The translations under genes were made by a program, and so were the position numbers. Positions 1 to 11,395 of a DNA stretch of 64,000 bases are shown here, piece after piece (positions within the stretch are counted from its first letter, which is position 1; every line of letters starts with the position of its first letter). Source of the DNA: Rotaria macrura (Eukaryota; Rotifera; Eurotatoria; Philodinida; Philodinidae); NCBI GenBank assembly GCA_900239685.1, contig OENT01000285.1, forward strand, positions 1 to 64,000. The letters are read 5' to 3'. The notes under the pieces are model-generated. The model was not told where the DNA came from, ran no database searches, and saw only the letters and a program-made list of their open reading frames with translations.

Positions 1-2183
1 GCATGCATGAGGAAATGCGTTTTAGAAACGCGTTTTTTTCGCAGAAATTTACGCCATGGGTTTTCCACGGTGCTGAGAGTTTTAGGTGAGCCACAAATTA
101 ATATAGAAAGAAATTTTGACAAAAAGAACGATATTCAACTTGAATCCATCTGTTTTTCTGAGAACTCTAAGTCCTATGCTATTCGGTTCAAAACAAATTC
201 TTTTTCTGAACAAGTGTGACTTTTTCTAGAATATCGTATTCCCGACCGTCATGAAGATGTGAATCATTCTTCGTTTGGGATCGACGAACAGATGGTTTTG
301 GTGCATTTAGATTACCTAAGACAAAGCTGTAAAAAAACCGACATACAATCAGCATATGTAGATTTACATCACATTGCAAGATAGACTTCTGAAATCCGAT
401 TATTTTCGTTATTAATCTTTCATTCTCTACGACAAACGCTAATTTTAGCGTAAAATTTCTTTATGTGGCGTGATGTTCATGAGCAATATTGGAACCGTTT
501 CATTGGTGAAGCATTCTTTGTTTCTCAGAAATAATATTAATAATTGGAACCGTGAATGAAAATATATGTATTTCTTTGACGTCAAAAATTATTTAGCTTG
601 ATGATTTGTTTTATTTGATTATTCATTTCTGTTCGATGGCGAACAATAATAGAGATGAAAGAGAAAGTGAGAGAAATTTTCTTGTGACTAATTTGAATAT
701 TTTTCATATTTTCGCTAGCATAATCGTGAACAGCTTGTAGAAAAAATGCTTTTCTAGTCAGTGGCAACCAAAAATTTCAGTTATGTACTACTTTGATCAA
801 TCAAATTGTATGCCGTAGTCTGCGTTTACTGCAAAATATTCAAATGAATCAAACTTTGGATTGAAGATCAATAGAAAATTTGAGAAATTCATATAAATAG
901 ATCTTCGATCGATGGTATAAACTGAAACAGCTCATTAGGATTCTAAATTTTGATACAAACTGTTAATATCAAAGTTATTAAATACTTTTTGCCATAGGCA
1001 ATTATTGGTGCTTTGTATGTCTACATTCTTAGAAATTTGAAGTATGCTTTAAAATTAACTCTCTCAACTTCTCAATGCAGAAATGTATCAATTTTTTCTA
1101 ATACATTTCCTGAATAACAAAAAGGATTCTAATAATCATATGCTAATTCACCAAAGTAAGGTTTCATATTTCTTATCCTTATTCTATGAATATAAGATTT
1201 TCTGAAATTTTTCGACCAATTAAGAAGAAAGTAGAAATTTCAATGCCTATAATCAAATTGACTTTTGTGCGTACTATTAACCGTCTGTATTGTTTGTGAT
1301 TTTTGAAATAATTAAATTTTAGGACTTCTGCTTACTCTGTAAACTACTCATGATTCGTTTTCTCCATAAACCTTTTTTATTTCTGTGTTTTGTATAGTGT
1401 AATGTAGAGAGATAAAAAAATGAAACAAATATTTCTTTTCTAATATGATACAAGACAGTTAAATATTATGTCCATATATATTCATAAAACAGCTAACAGT
1501 TTCTGTGCACGCATGTTGACTGCACTTGTAGATAAGCACTATTTGTACGTATATGTATACGGGTATGCACGATTGTGTTATTCGTTATAAGTGACTTTGT
1601 GTATTATTATAGCTCTCAACAATAATGAATAGAATCTTGCTGTTTAAGGTTAGTTCATTTCAATAGATGGGAGAAGAAAATGTAGGAAAAATTGCCTTTC
1701 ACTGTCAAAACAGACAATAGATGCATCGTTTTATTTTCTATCACTCTGAAACTGCATTCAATAGAATTAAGTATTCTAAGTTGATGTATACTAGCATTAA
1801 ATTTTATCTACCACAATACTTAGCTTAACTCTGGAAGAGGAACAATTTTTAAGTTTTCATCATAACAGGAACAATCCAATTTAGATGTGATTCTTTATAT
1901 TAAATATTGAAAATGAAGAGATACTCTTGGTGTTTATCAGCCGATGGAACAATAGGAGGGGGAAAGAGAGCGAGAAAGAGAGAAAGTGAACAGAGGAAGA
2001 AAGATAAAAAATGTGATTTCATGCTAGCTATGGATTAATTTTTATCGTCGATTGGAGTTATAGAGAAAAACAACATCCTTTGTTTTTTATTGACGATACC
2101 GGCCATATAAAACATTCAAACGTATATTCACACCAATATCATTTTATCTATTACGTAGAAACAATATACACATCAATAGGAAA
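1..2183. other. Intergenic, no gene seen
   Basis: AT-rich sequence with stops in all frames; the only short open frames (for example 7-219) have no recognisable motif. A purine-rich GA tract lies at about 1955-2000. The last 100 bases before the F-box gene would contain its 5' UTR and promoter, but no specific signal can be assigned. Confidence 0.6.
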
Positions 2184-4134
2184 ATGGAAAATTCCATGGC
2201 TCAATTGAATAATTTACCTGATGAAATTCTTATCATTATTTTTAAAAAATTATCAAATATAGCAGTCCTCTATTCTTTAATAGGTGTAAATCAACGTTTA
2301 AATAAAGTTGCTCATGATTCTATGTTTTCTAGGAAATTGACTATGCTGAGTTCAATGTCAAATGGGTTCATCGATAATCTAAGTGACCCAATACTTGATC
2401 GATTTTGTTCCAATATTTTACCTCAAATTCAACATAATATAGAATGGCTCGACCTTGAACCGAATTCAATGAAACGTATTCTTCTTGCTACCAACTATCC
2501 TAGTTTAACTGGACTAGGTCTATATAATATTCAAGAAGAAACATTCACTCATCATTTCAATGGTAAGATTTCGATTTCCATTATTCCCAAGTTTGACAGC
2601 TTAAATGTGTTTTTTTGCATTGTCAAAATGGAACAATCTTTAGTAGAATAAGCGAATCACATCATTGATTTTCTCTTGCATCGTAATTGATAGGATAAAT
2701 TATTTAATAAATGAAATCTACATAAATATACTAGTCGCGCCATTAAAATTAAGAATTCAGCGCCTATATTGAGATCCAAGTCAAAGAATGTACAAAGTTC
2801 TGTAGTATAGCTTGTTTCTGAAATATTTCTAACTTGTTTGTCTTTTCCTTGTTTAGATGAAAGTCTCTTTAGTCATAGTTTTAAAAATCAAATTCTATCA
2901 CTCGCTATCGACATTAATACAAATGGTCAACATCAATTAACAGAGGATATGGTGGCTATTATGTTTACACACATCTTTTTCATCTTCAAGAATTTACGAT
3001 ACTTCGACTTTGTTCCCTCATCATTATGGTGTCCACGGTTAACATTTTATAATCTGCCTCCCAGTTTTAACTCATCAAATTTACTGGAACTGCGCGTGTC
3101 TCTACAGTACTTTTCCGACTGTATGTATTTATGCGACGGACATTTCAATCGATTGCAGTCTCTCCATATAAATGTTTTTCGGATTCATTCGTCCGGCCTG
3201 ACAATCAATAATAAGGTAAATAGTTTTTACATAGTATATAAACTATGTCAAACAATTAAATCTTCTTCTTTTGTAGGAAATATTACCTACTTTGAAATAC
3301 TTCTCCTTTTTTTGTGTTAACGATACCTACGATTATGACGAACTGATACCACCTTTCTTACAACGTATGCCAAATTTGGAAACACTTCATTTATCCCTCT
3401 CGATCTGTGGACGCCAAACATTTGTTGATGGTCGTTCAATCAAAATTGATATTGCTAATCATATGCAACGATTAAATAACTTCACATTTAATATTCGGTC
3501 ATTGATTAATTTTGACCATCAACTTGATTTACCATCAATTAAAGATATTCAAAATACATTTATAGGCTTTCAAAGCAGTCATATTATTTCTTCTGTCGAC
3601 TATTTTCCAACGGCAAAAACGGGTCAATGTCATGCTTATTCATATCCATACACATTGAAATATTACAACAACGTGTCAAATAATTTTCCCGGTGGTTTGT
3701 TTGAATCTGTTTCTGAAGTATCATTATATGACGAACAACCATTTGAACATGAATTTTTCAATCGAGTTCGCAAATCGTTCCCATTCTTAGAAAAATTAAC
3801 TGTCATCAATCGAACACGACAAAATAAAAGGTTTAAAACTGCAGTACACAAAAAGCAAGATCTATCAGTCATCGATTATCCACATTTGATTGAACTTGAT
3901 CTTACACAAACTCACAAAGATTACTACGAGGAATTTTTACTCGATACGAAAATATGCTTACCAAATAATGTCCATGCTTATCTAGATTATCAACTGACAA
4001 AAAAAGTCACAAACAACTTCACACGACATGATACCCGAGCCAATTGTACCAAAATGAATTTTGTGTTTTTTTCAAATAAATCAACATTTTCTGAACGTTT
4101 ATATGACTATTTTCCATTCGCTCAAATATTTTGA
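2184..4134 (+). CDS. F-box protein, three exons
   Basis: Exons 2184-2562, 2857-3215 and 3277-4134 join in frame (phases 1 and 0; introns of 294 and 61 nt) to give 531 residues. Residues about 8-45 form an F-box: LNNLPDEILIIIFKKLS followed by a hydrophobic helix ending in VNQRLNKVAHD. The rest has irregular leucine-rich segments (LTGLGLYNI, PNLETLHLSLS, PHLIELDLTQ) like the diverged LRR-type substrate arms of F-box proteins. By family knowledge the F-box binds Skp1 in an SCF ubiquitin ligase and the C-terminal part would choose the substrate; no substrate can be inferred. Such genes form large families in bdelloid rotifers. The start is the first ATG of the open frame, 15 bases before a second in-frame ATG. 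The donor G|GTAAGA and the acceptor TTGTTTAG are good. Confidence is high for the F-box and moderate for the exact splice sites. Confidence 0.85.
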
Positions 4135-4579
4135 TAATTGTATTTCTTTTTCTGTTCAATAAAACTGCTTCATATGAAAAAAGAGAGCCAAAACTTGTAG
4201 AAAATTCTTATATTCAATTGCAGTATCACGAAGCATTAAAAACTATACATTTGCTACTATCAAAATCATCCCTCATCATAATACACTGCATTCTTCAAAT
4301 ACACAATTGCTTTATGAGAAGAAAAGTGAAATACTATATCAAGTTATAACCATTTCGAACTTAATTATGATTTTTAGTGTGAAATATTTTATCAGGCACA
4401 GTAAAAATCATTCGGACTTCAAAAAAACTTTCATGAATTCAATCGTAAAATGAAAGTGTCTACGAAGATTTCAAATGACTGCTTCAAAATCAACAAAAAT
4501 GTGTGTGTCGGTTCATGCTGTGGAAGTTACATCTAAAAGAATTAAATTACATTAGCGTTTTGTTGACTAGGGCAAGAAC
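4135..4579. other. Intergenic, no gene seen
   Basis: AT-rich stretch after the F-box gene stop codon. Its start is presumably 3' UTR: an AATAAA lies about 23 bases past the stop, near 4157. No coding or repeat signal was found before the TIR element that begins at 4580. Confidence 0.5.
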
Positions 4580-4933
4580 CCTAGAGAAAGTACTGAGTTC
4601 AAGGTACTCATGTACTGAGAAGATTTTCAGCAGGGTTATACCCAACAAATACCTTGTTACCAGTATGTCACAGGAACTTGGTCCAGTTACCTGCTGGGAA
4701 TAGTCTCAGCACCTAATACTGATCAGATACCTACTTAGATACTTATCCAGTTTCTAAGGTATTGAAAGAAAAATGCTTCAAAAGTTAGTCGATTTAGCAC
4801 TTGGAAACATTCTGAAGTCAGGATCAAAAATACCCAAAAGTTGTCTTTGGGTACTCAGGCACCTCTAAGTTCCTGTGACATACTCGTAGCAGGGTACGAT
4901 TTTGGGAACCTTGAACTCAGTACTTTCTCTAGG
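4580..4933. mobile_element. MITE-like palindromic element, about 354 bp
   Basis: The outer 25 bases of the two ends (4580-4604 and 4909-4933) are perfect reverse complements, starting CCTAGAGAAAGTACTGAG. Further in, the arms remain complementary with gaps: GTATGTCACAGGAACTT near 4662-4678 pairs with its complement at about 4869-4886. There is no open frame inside. This structure fits a non-autonomous DNA transposon (MITE) or a fold-back repeat. No clear target-site duplication was seen, so the exact ends and superfamily are unknown. Confidence 0.7.
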
Positions 4934-7219
4934 AAATGAATTCATTAAAAACTTAACTTTTGATTGCAAAAGTCAAATGTTCTACAAATAGAACTGGAAA
5001 GTGCAGTTCTATAGATTCTCAACTATGTATATATAGTTTAGTAATATTTTAGGATTGTTTCTAAAAAATCAAATCATTATTAACATATTGAGTAGTATCA
5101 ATCGGTCCATGGGTCTTCTGATATTTGACATTGTGAAATCAATGACCCTCCTTGGAAAATATTTTTTCATATCTAGTAACCCTATTAGTTTTATGTTGAA
5201 ATGTTCTAAAAACGTCGAAGCTCTTACTACGGACTCATAAACGCCTTCGCACAGTTAACAGAACTAACAGTATATTTGATTCCTTCAGTCTTGTAACAAG
5301 ACAGATCATTCAAGTTATTCAATTTTCGACTTTGTTCATATAGATTTGAGCATAACTGACCAACTGAATTAATAAGAACAATGAAATAAAAAGATGATTC
5401 AAACTCATAAACATATCATGTTTTTAAGCATCACGAAATAGTGAACACTGTGAAATCAAGCTATTTTTCGAGTGGAAAAATGGTTTCATTCATTCAAACT
5501 ATAAGAAGAGAGTAAAATGACTCAATTTTTACTTATGGTTCTCAGAAGAAATTAAGATAGAATCATATCCCAATAAATTCATCTATTTAAACATTTTATA
5601 TGCATTATTGATTGATAGAAACTGAAAATCATGTTTGACTGCTACGTACGATGTGTTTTATTTTTCAGACAAGCTAGATTTTGTGCAAAAAAGCCTTCAT
5701 ATAGTAGAAGAGAACAAATATCGTGGCTCATATTGAAAGGAGTGAAATTTTGCAAGAATAATATCACTTAAACGATGTAGCCTATTGAGCATCTATAAAA
5801 TTAAAATAATCATTAATTTTGCACTCTATTTTTCTGTTCTTGCTAGTATTACTTGAGCAAAACTAAAAACATTATGAATAACTTATGTATTTTACGTCAA
5901 TGATCATCATGGTGTTTTGTTTGTGGTCCGTTTCGGTTTAGACGATTATCATATTTCTATTAAAACTTGCAATCGTAACAGTGTACAAGTATCACTGTAT
6001 AAGTAAATATCGAGAATATGAATCAACTAATTATCTGTTTCAAAGAGTTTCATACGACCCCTCTCCTATTGATCTTTGAATATCTGCGACTGTTCTTTAG
6101 TCGAAGTCAACAGGATTATAGGTAAGTATATTAGTAGAAGAACTTACGATTAGCTGAATGAGAAAGCTTCTCATGCACTGTTTATCTTGATGGTAAGGAA
6201 TGTGCTTTATTATTGATGTCTGCAAAATAAGTCATGATCTTTGTTGTCGCTTCTGCCATATCCTTCAGCAACATAAACTAAATGCAGATGAAATATGACA
6301 CAGGATTCATAGTGTCCACTAACACAGAACACCAATAATGTTTTTATCCTTTTGTTAATATTCCTTTTTAACAGCTACTCTGTTTTTCTCCTCAGCATAC
6401 TGCAATTTCGATGGGCTCAAACAGTTTTTATAGTAATATGCTGTCGGATGAAGTAATTACAAGAAATGGAAGCAAATGGAAGCCAAGGAAGAACACTGAA
6501 CAGTAATAGCGTACGCGAAGCAGGCTCAGACAAGATTTGAAAACTTGAAATGATGTTAAATTATTGCAATAATGTGAGTGCTTCGGTGAAAATCAGGACA
6601 TGCTTCGTTTAATAGCGCCACTGCTGAGATTGATAGAACTCATTCTATGAGCCAGTTACTTTTTTTGGAAGATTTGTCGCCATCATGTCTGGCGTTGATT
6701 GTTAGAACTGGCTTTAATTGGTAACTCTCTCGGGAGACAAAGATTCGATGGTTGATTTTCTGTCGAGATGGCTAGTTTCATCATTAATTACACTGGTAAT
6801 TTCTCTGTGTGCTGACAAGTACAGTAAAATAGATGATCACTATTATAATGCGTTCTTATTACATAGAGCTTGGTATTATAGTTTCTTCACTTACTTAGGA
6901 TAATTCCTATGTTGGTTTCGTATCTTCGATATTCTTTCTTGGCTTCAGATCCCTCGTCCGTTTATCTTGAATTTCTTCAGAGTTCTGTTTTATATTATTC
7001 TTTTTTGTCTTCTTCTTACATGCATGTCAGCACACGTGTTTTCAAAGAATGCTCTGAGAGATGTAAATGCACATTTTACTGCCTGCACTCGTCACTCTTG
7101 CTAAGATGACACGCTAATAATGATTGTATCGAACTTTCCAATCGAGAGCTATTGCTCCTCTGATTACCATCTAGGTTTCTTATTAGACTTCGAAGTAATA
7201 TTTCATTCAAACTATACTC
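4934..7219. other. Gene-free AT-rich region
   Basis: No supported gene. Several 60-70 codon open frames at 5055-7109 are short, mutually overlapping and lack any recognisable domain or splice structure. The region sits between two TIR elements and may itself be old repeat sequence, but no internal repeat was found by eye. Confidence 0.5.
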
Positions 7220-7558
7220 AGGAGAATCATTCCGACCATTGGATCCGATCGGATCCGACAGGCATCCGATCATGTTTCTATCGGAGTTTCTCTTATCTGA
7301 CGAAATCCCATCGGATTCCTGGTTGCGATTCCTGATTCGGATCCCTAGTGTTTGATTTTATCGAATCCTAATATCGGAATCCGATTGGATTTCATCGTGT
7401 GATCAGACAGGCCTCTATTGTTGGGTTTAGATGCTAATTCGTACTCAAATAAGAAAATAGGTTTCTTCCGTCGGATCCGTTACTGTTTCCACAATCGGGA
7501 TTCCCATAAGATTTCATCGGATCCGATGGTATTCGGTATGGGATTCATTCACCTGGGT
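7220..7558 (+). repeat. Left terminal inverted repeat
   Basis: Left arm of the element at 7220-9467, inverted relative to 9110-9467. The arms differ by scattered substitutions and a few indels, for example TTGGGTTTAGATGC against TTGGTTTAGATGC, so they are no longer identical. Confidence 0.8.
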
Positions 7559-9109
7559 AGCATAAGATTTTGCTTACATAATAAATAAAGTGAGTTAATA
7601 CCCACGAGGGTGCATCTTCGGACTGCAAAGCTTGATTTTTTCTTGAACACGTGATGCATTTATTAGTATCTTATATTTCATTCGATTCTACCAAGCGTAA
7701 TTATCTTACATCTAGTGCAGCTCAATGAGATCCATCAATGACCCTTGCTGAAACTTCACTCCCTACTATTCGCTTCGCTGCAATGTGGTTATTCTGTATT
7801 AAGAATTCTTAAAGATGAAAATAACGCCGAAACAAAAGCTATATTCACAAACTTGACCATACGTTAGCATGGTTCAGAAAATCCTACATATAATAGCAAG
7901 TATCTAGTCGATATACTGCATTGCCTATTGAACACGACATAGTATTATGTACTTTAGTCTATTGGATTTAAAAACAGTGGCATAGTGGAACTACTGAGCT
8001 CAATTTAGTAATTCAATCAAATGTTGAAAAATTAAAGCAACTCTTTGTTGATCTACAATAAGAGAATCGATCAACTATGCTCTTTATGTGAAAAAATCCT
8101 TTTATATGCACTTAAGAGTCTACAGAATACCTGGTTTCGATTGGCATTCTTCAGAATCTTGCCAATAGCACCTGAGACCCGGTTCAGTCAAGCAATGAAC
8201 GCCCCAATCGAGAATTCCTCGAAGAATCGCCAGACAGTCCGTGAATTTGGGGGTTGTAAAGAAAGACTAAATTTCTCCGGGGACTCTTAAGGGAGTGCAG
8301 GAATGGGCTCACCGTTTTCTTTCGCGCATATTAAAGTATATAAGAAACTCAACATTCAGAAAAAATAATAGTTTATTTTTAAAATTAAATTATTCCAAAC
8401 GATAAATATCATCTCAACTTCCATATGAGACTTCTCAGTGGCAACCCCGTTTTGAAACGGTTTGATATTTAGACTTCGGAAGTCATCCGCTTATGCGGGG
8501 CCTGCTGAACGGCTTCGATGGGAGACTATCTGGAAAAAGCAGGAGATTTTAATAGGAAAAATATGTTTCAGTTAATACGGACAGATCAAATGTTATGACA
8601 TTGTGAAAGACTGAACAGACCCCCTAAGTCTTCATACTATGCCTTTTGGAAGTCCTGAGAATGTTGTGGGGACTCTCTTAAAAATCCCCGGGGACTTCCT
8701 GTCGTGAGTCCCCAGGGATTCGTTAAGAAATTTTCGACTATGGACTGCATCTTTGAATTTTTTGCGTGATCTACAAAGTTGATAGTCGATTTTTTCAACA
8801 ATACTTTGACAGTTTCTATTCACACATATGCAGCATTTCTTTCTTAAACTACTACGATTCACATAAACTAAAATCTTACAAACGGAAAAAATAATGAATA
8901 GCACATGGTTCTGATTTAAAATAAACAGATTCTTAATGTTGAATGCCACACAAAAACTCAATGCAGATATAGATCAAATCGAGTTTTATGTTCACCATTA
9001 TACGGATAAATTATTCTTTACTTAAGCAGCTTGTATGAGAAGAGACTATTTTTCAAAACATTTTTCGTAGCAGTTGATATTTGCCTATTAAGACACAAAT
9101 CGACTAATA

Positions 9110-9467
9110 TCCCCAGATGAATGAATCCCATACCGAATCTGATCGGATCCAATCGGATCCTACGATCCGATGAAATCTTATGGGAATCCGGGTTGTGGAA
9201 ACAGTAACGGATCCGACGGAAGAAACCTATTTTCTTATTTGAGTACGAATTAGCATCTAAACCAAACAATAGAGGCCTGCCTGATCACACGATGAAATCC
9301 AATCGGATTCTGATATTAGGATTCGATAAAATCCAACACTAGGGATCCTAATCCGGAATCGCAACCAGGAATCCGATGGGATTTCGTCGGATAAGAGAAA
9401 CTCCGATAGAAATATGATCGGATGCCTGTCGGATCCGATCGGATCCAATGGTCGGAATGATTCTCCT
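9110..9467 (-). repeat. Right terminal inverted repeat
   Basis: Right arm of the 7220-9467 element, inverted copy of 7220-7558. The short frame beginning MIGCLSDPIGSNGRNDSP appears in both arms on opposite strands; this is simply a consequence of the inverted repeat. Confidence 0.8.
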
Positions 9468-10139
9468 TGGTCATGCAGTGGCTATTTAAGTAAAATTCTT
9501 TTCATATACTCAACTATAGTGATAGAATCAAGTCATATGACTTGCCAAGTCTCCAAACAGGCGGAAAATTTTATAAAACCAGTCTTATTTTGCCTTATTT
9601 CCAATTAAGTAACTGTGTTTAATGATTGGGAAGATAGTCACTGCTAATAATGTTCAACGGTTTTCACTAGATTTTATAGCAACTCAATGAATACAGTTGA
9701 GAGTTGCCCGCAAGCGGCTAGGTGAAAGGTCATGATCCGACAAAGACCTAATTCCTGCTAAAAGAAAAGAAAGTCGCTACGTGTCATTTCTTTTTCTCCC
9801 CTATCTTCCCTTCCTCATAATCAGAAGTTTTACAATGAGGAAATCTGCTACAAAACCATCTAGTCCCACAATTTTTGCTCCTGTAAGCTATCGACAATCT
9901 TGTGATAGGCTCAATAAACTGAAGAGCGAATTTGTAACCGGTTCAGTTTTCCATTCACTAATACTACCATGTGTGGAAACGATCAGACTGGAAAAAGTCG
10001 GTCGATATACTGGTATGATTTACTGCTCATTTTTTCTGCCACTTAAGCTTCATTTCAATCTATTAGTTAATTATATTTAAGTTCTATTTATAAAGGAATG
10101 ATATTACAGTCTGTTGTAATGATTTCTACTTTTTAGTCG
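9468..10139. other. Gene-free stretch between elements
   Basis: An open frame of 99 codons runs from 9781 to 10080 (plus) but has no recognisable motif, no splice partner and atypical composition. It is not called as a gene. Nothing else was seen. Confidence 0.45.
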
Positions 10140-10204
10140 TATTTGGGTTTCCTCTCTTTTTATGTATTGGTGCACTGAATACAATTCATATTCACTACAT
10201 ATTC

Positions 10205-11395
10205 AATACATTGGTGAATCTGCCGGGTTTCTACCACTTTTTGGGGAATTGTTTTTCGTGCTTTTTATATGCTAGTTAGACGGAGCATGGGTGAAAATGG
10301 TTGGAGATAACAATTAAAAGTTTTTGCAAGGTAAAAATACGGAGATCCAAGTTGCTTTTTCGGAACAACTCCTCATGTATGGGCATTATTTCTAGTGTTC
10401 CGGAGTTTGCATCTACTTCTTTCTAATGAAGTGAAACTTTCTGAGCGTATAGGTCTTGGACATGTAAGCATAGACAAAGGTTAAATAAATTTATAAAGTT
10501 TGTAAAGAGATCACAAGGTGGGTAAGACTCAAGTGGAGTGTCCGTGCTTAGCCGAATCCTACATTACTCCTCTATTTTACATGATAGACATCTGGAAATT
10601 TTATCACAAATATATACACGTACCAGTCGATAGCTCTTTCGACGCTCTACAGTATAGTACTATTAATGGTGGCTGAAAGTTTGGACCAGGATCCACATAG
10701 TATCATATACTGCGTATCTGTATCAAAAACATGCATTTTTGACTCATATTGGACTGATTTTTCTCATAATTATTACGCTTTTGATAAAAGACCATGGCAT
10801 ATTTGGAATCAGCATGAAAAACTAATTCGACGCGTATGTTTTTCAAAATATTTGGAGAATTGTTACTTTCAGCGAAATAATCAGTCGGAGTCCCGCTGAG
10901 GAATATGTGAAAAAATGACATCGATCAAAATCTCACTCTGAATGTGAGAAACGACGTCCAGGCCTTTATGATGCTATTAAATACCAAAATGACAGGTGGG
11001 TAAATAATAAAAACGGGATTCTCACTGACGTTAGTTTTTGACATATCCCAGAGGGGAACCCGACTGAATTTTTAACGCAAATAAACGTTTTCCGAATATT
11101 TTGAAAAACATATAGATTAACTCATTTTTGTATGCTGATTCCAAATATGACTTTTGTTGTGATCAAAATTGTAATTATTAGGAGAAAAATTAGTCCAATA
11201 CCCATATGTGATGAGTTGTTCTTAAAAAACATCCTTGATCTCTGTATTTTAAACTTGTAAAGATTTTTAATTATTACGTCCATTCATTCTCGCTTATGCT
11301 ACGTCTAACTGGAGTATCAAAAGCGTGAAAAGAAAAATTTTCCCAAAAGTGGTAGAAACTAGGCGGATTCATCCACATAGATATAACGAAAAGAA
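10205..11395. mobile_element. Diverged fold-back element
   Basis: Sequence from about 10205 to 10400 pairs as an inverted copy with about 11220-11395: both arms carry GTTTCTACCACTTTT, then a GTTAGACG block, then an AACAACTC block. Sequence from about 10740 to 10930 pairs with about 11020-11190: both carry ATTGGACT, CATATTTGGAATCAGCAT and TGTTTTTCAAAATATT. The left arm has roughly 300 extra bases (10400-10740). Pairing is interrupted by many substitutions, so this looks like an old palindromic element. The outer limits are uncertain by some tens of bases. Confidence 0.6.

Larger units (their letters stand above)
7220..9467. mobile_element. 2.25-kb TIR element, apparently non-autonomous
   Basis: Two arms of about 340-358 bp (7220-7558 and 9110-9467) are inverted copies of each other at high identity. 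Shared landmarks include AGGAGAATCATTCCGACCAT at the outer end, repeated GGATCCGATCGG blocks, CATCGTGTGATCAG, AGAAACCTATTTTCTTATTTG and GGTATGGGATTCATTCA at the inner end. The 1.55-kb centre has only short open frames (8045-8290 plus, 8632-8961 minus) with no visible transposase motif. The arms are much richer in GC and in GATC/CGGAT motifs than the surroundings. This is most simply a DNA transposon or solo fold-back element with long TIRs. A target-site duplication is not obvious, so the outermost bases are approximate. Confidence 0.8.

Noticed and set aside
8045..8961. Open frames in the centre of the 2.25-kb TIR element as a transposase
   Set aside because: The frames are 81 and 109 codons on opposite strands, with no DDE, helix-turn-helix or zinc-finger pattern visible.
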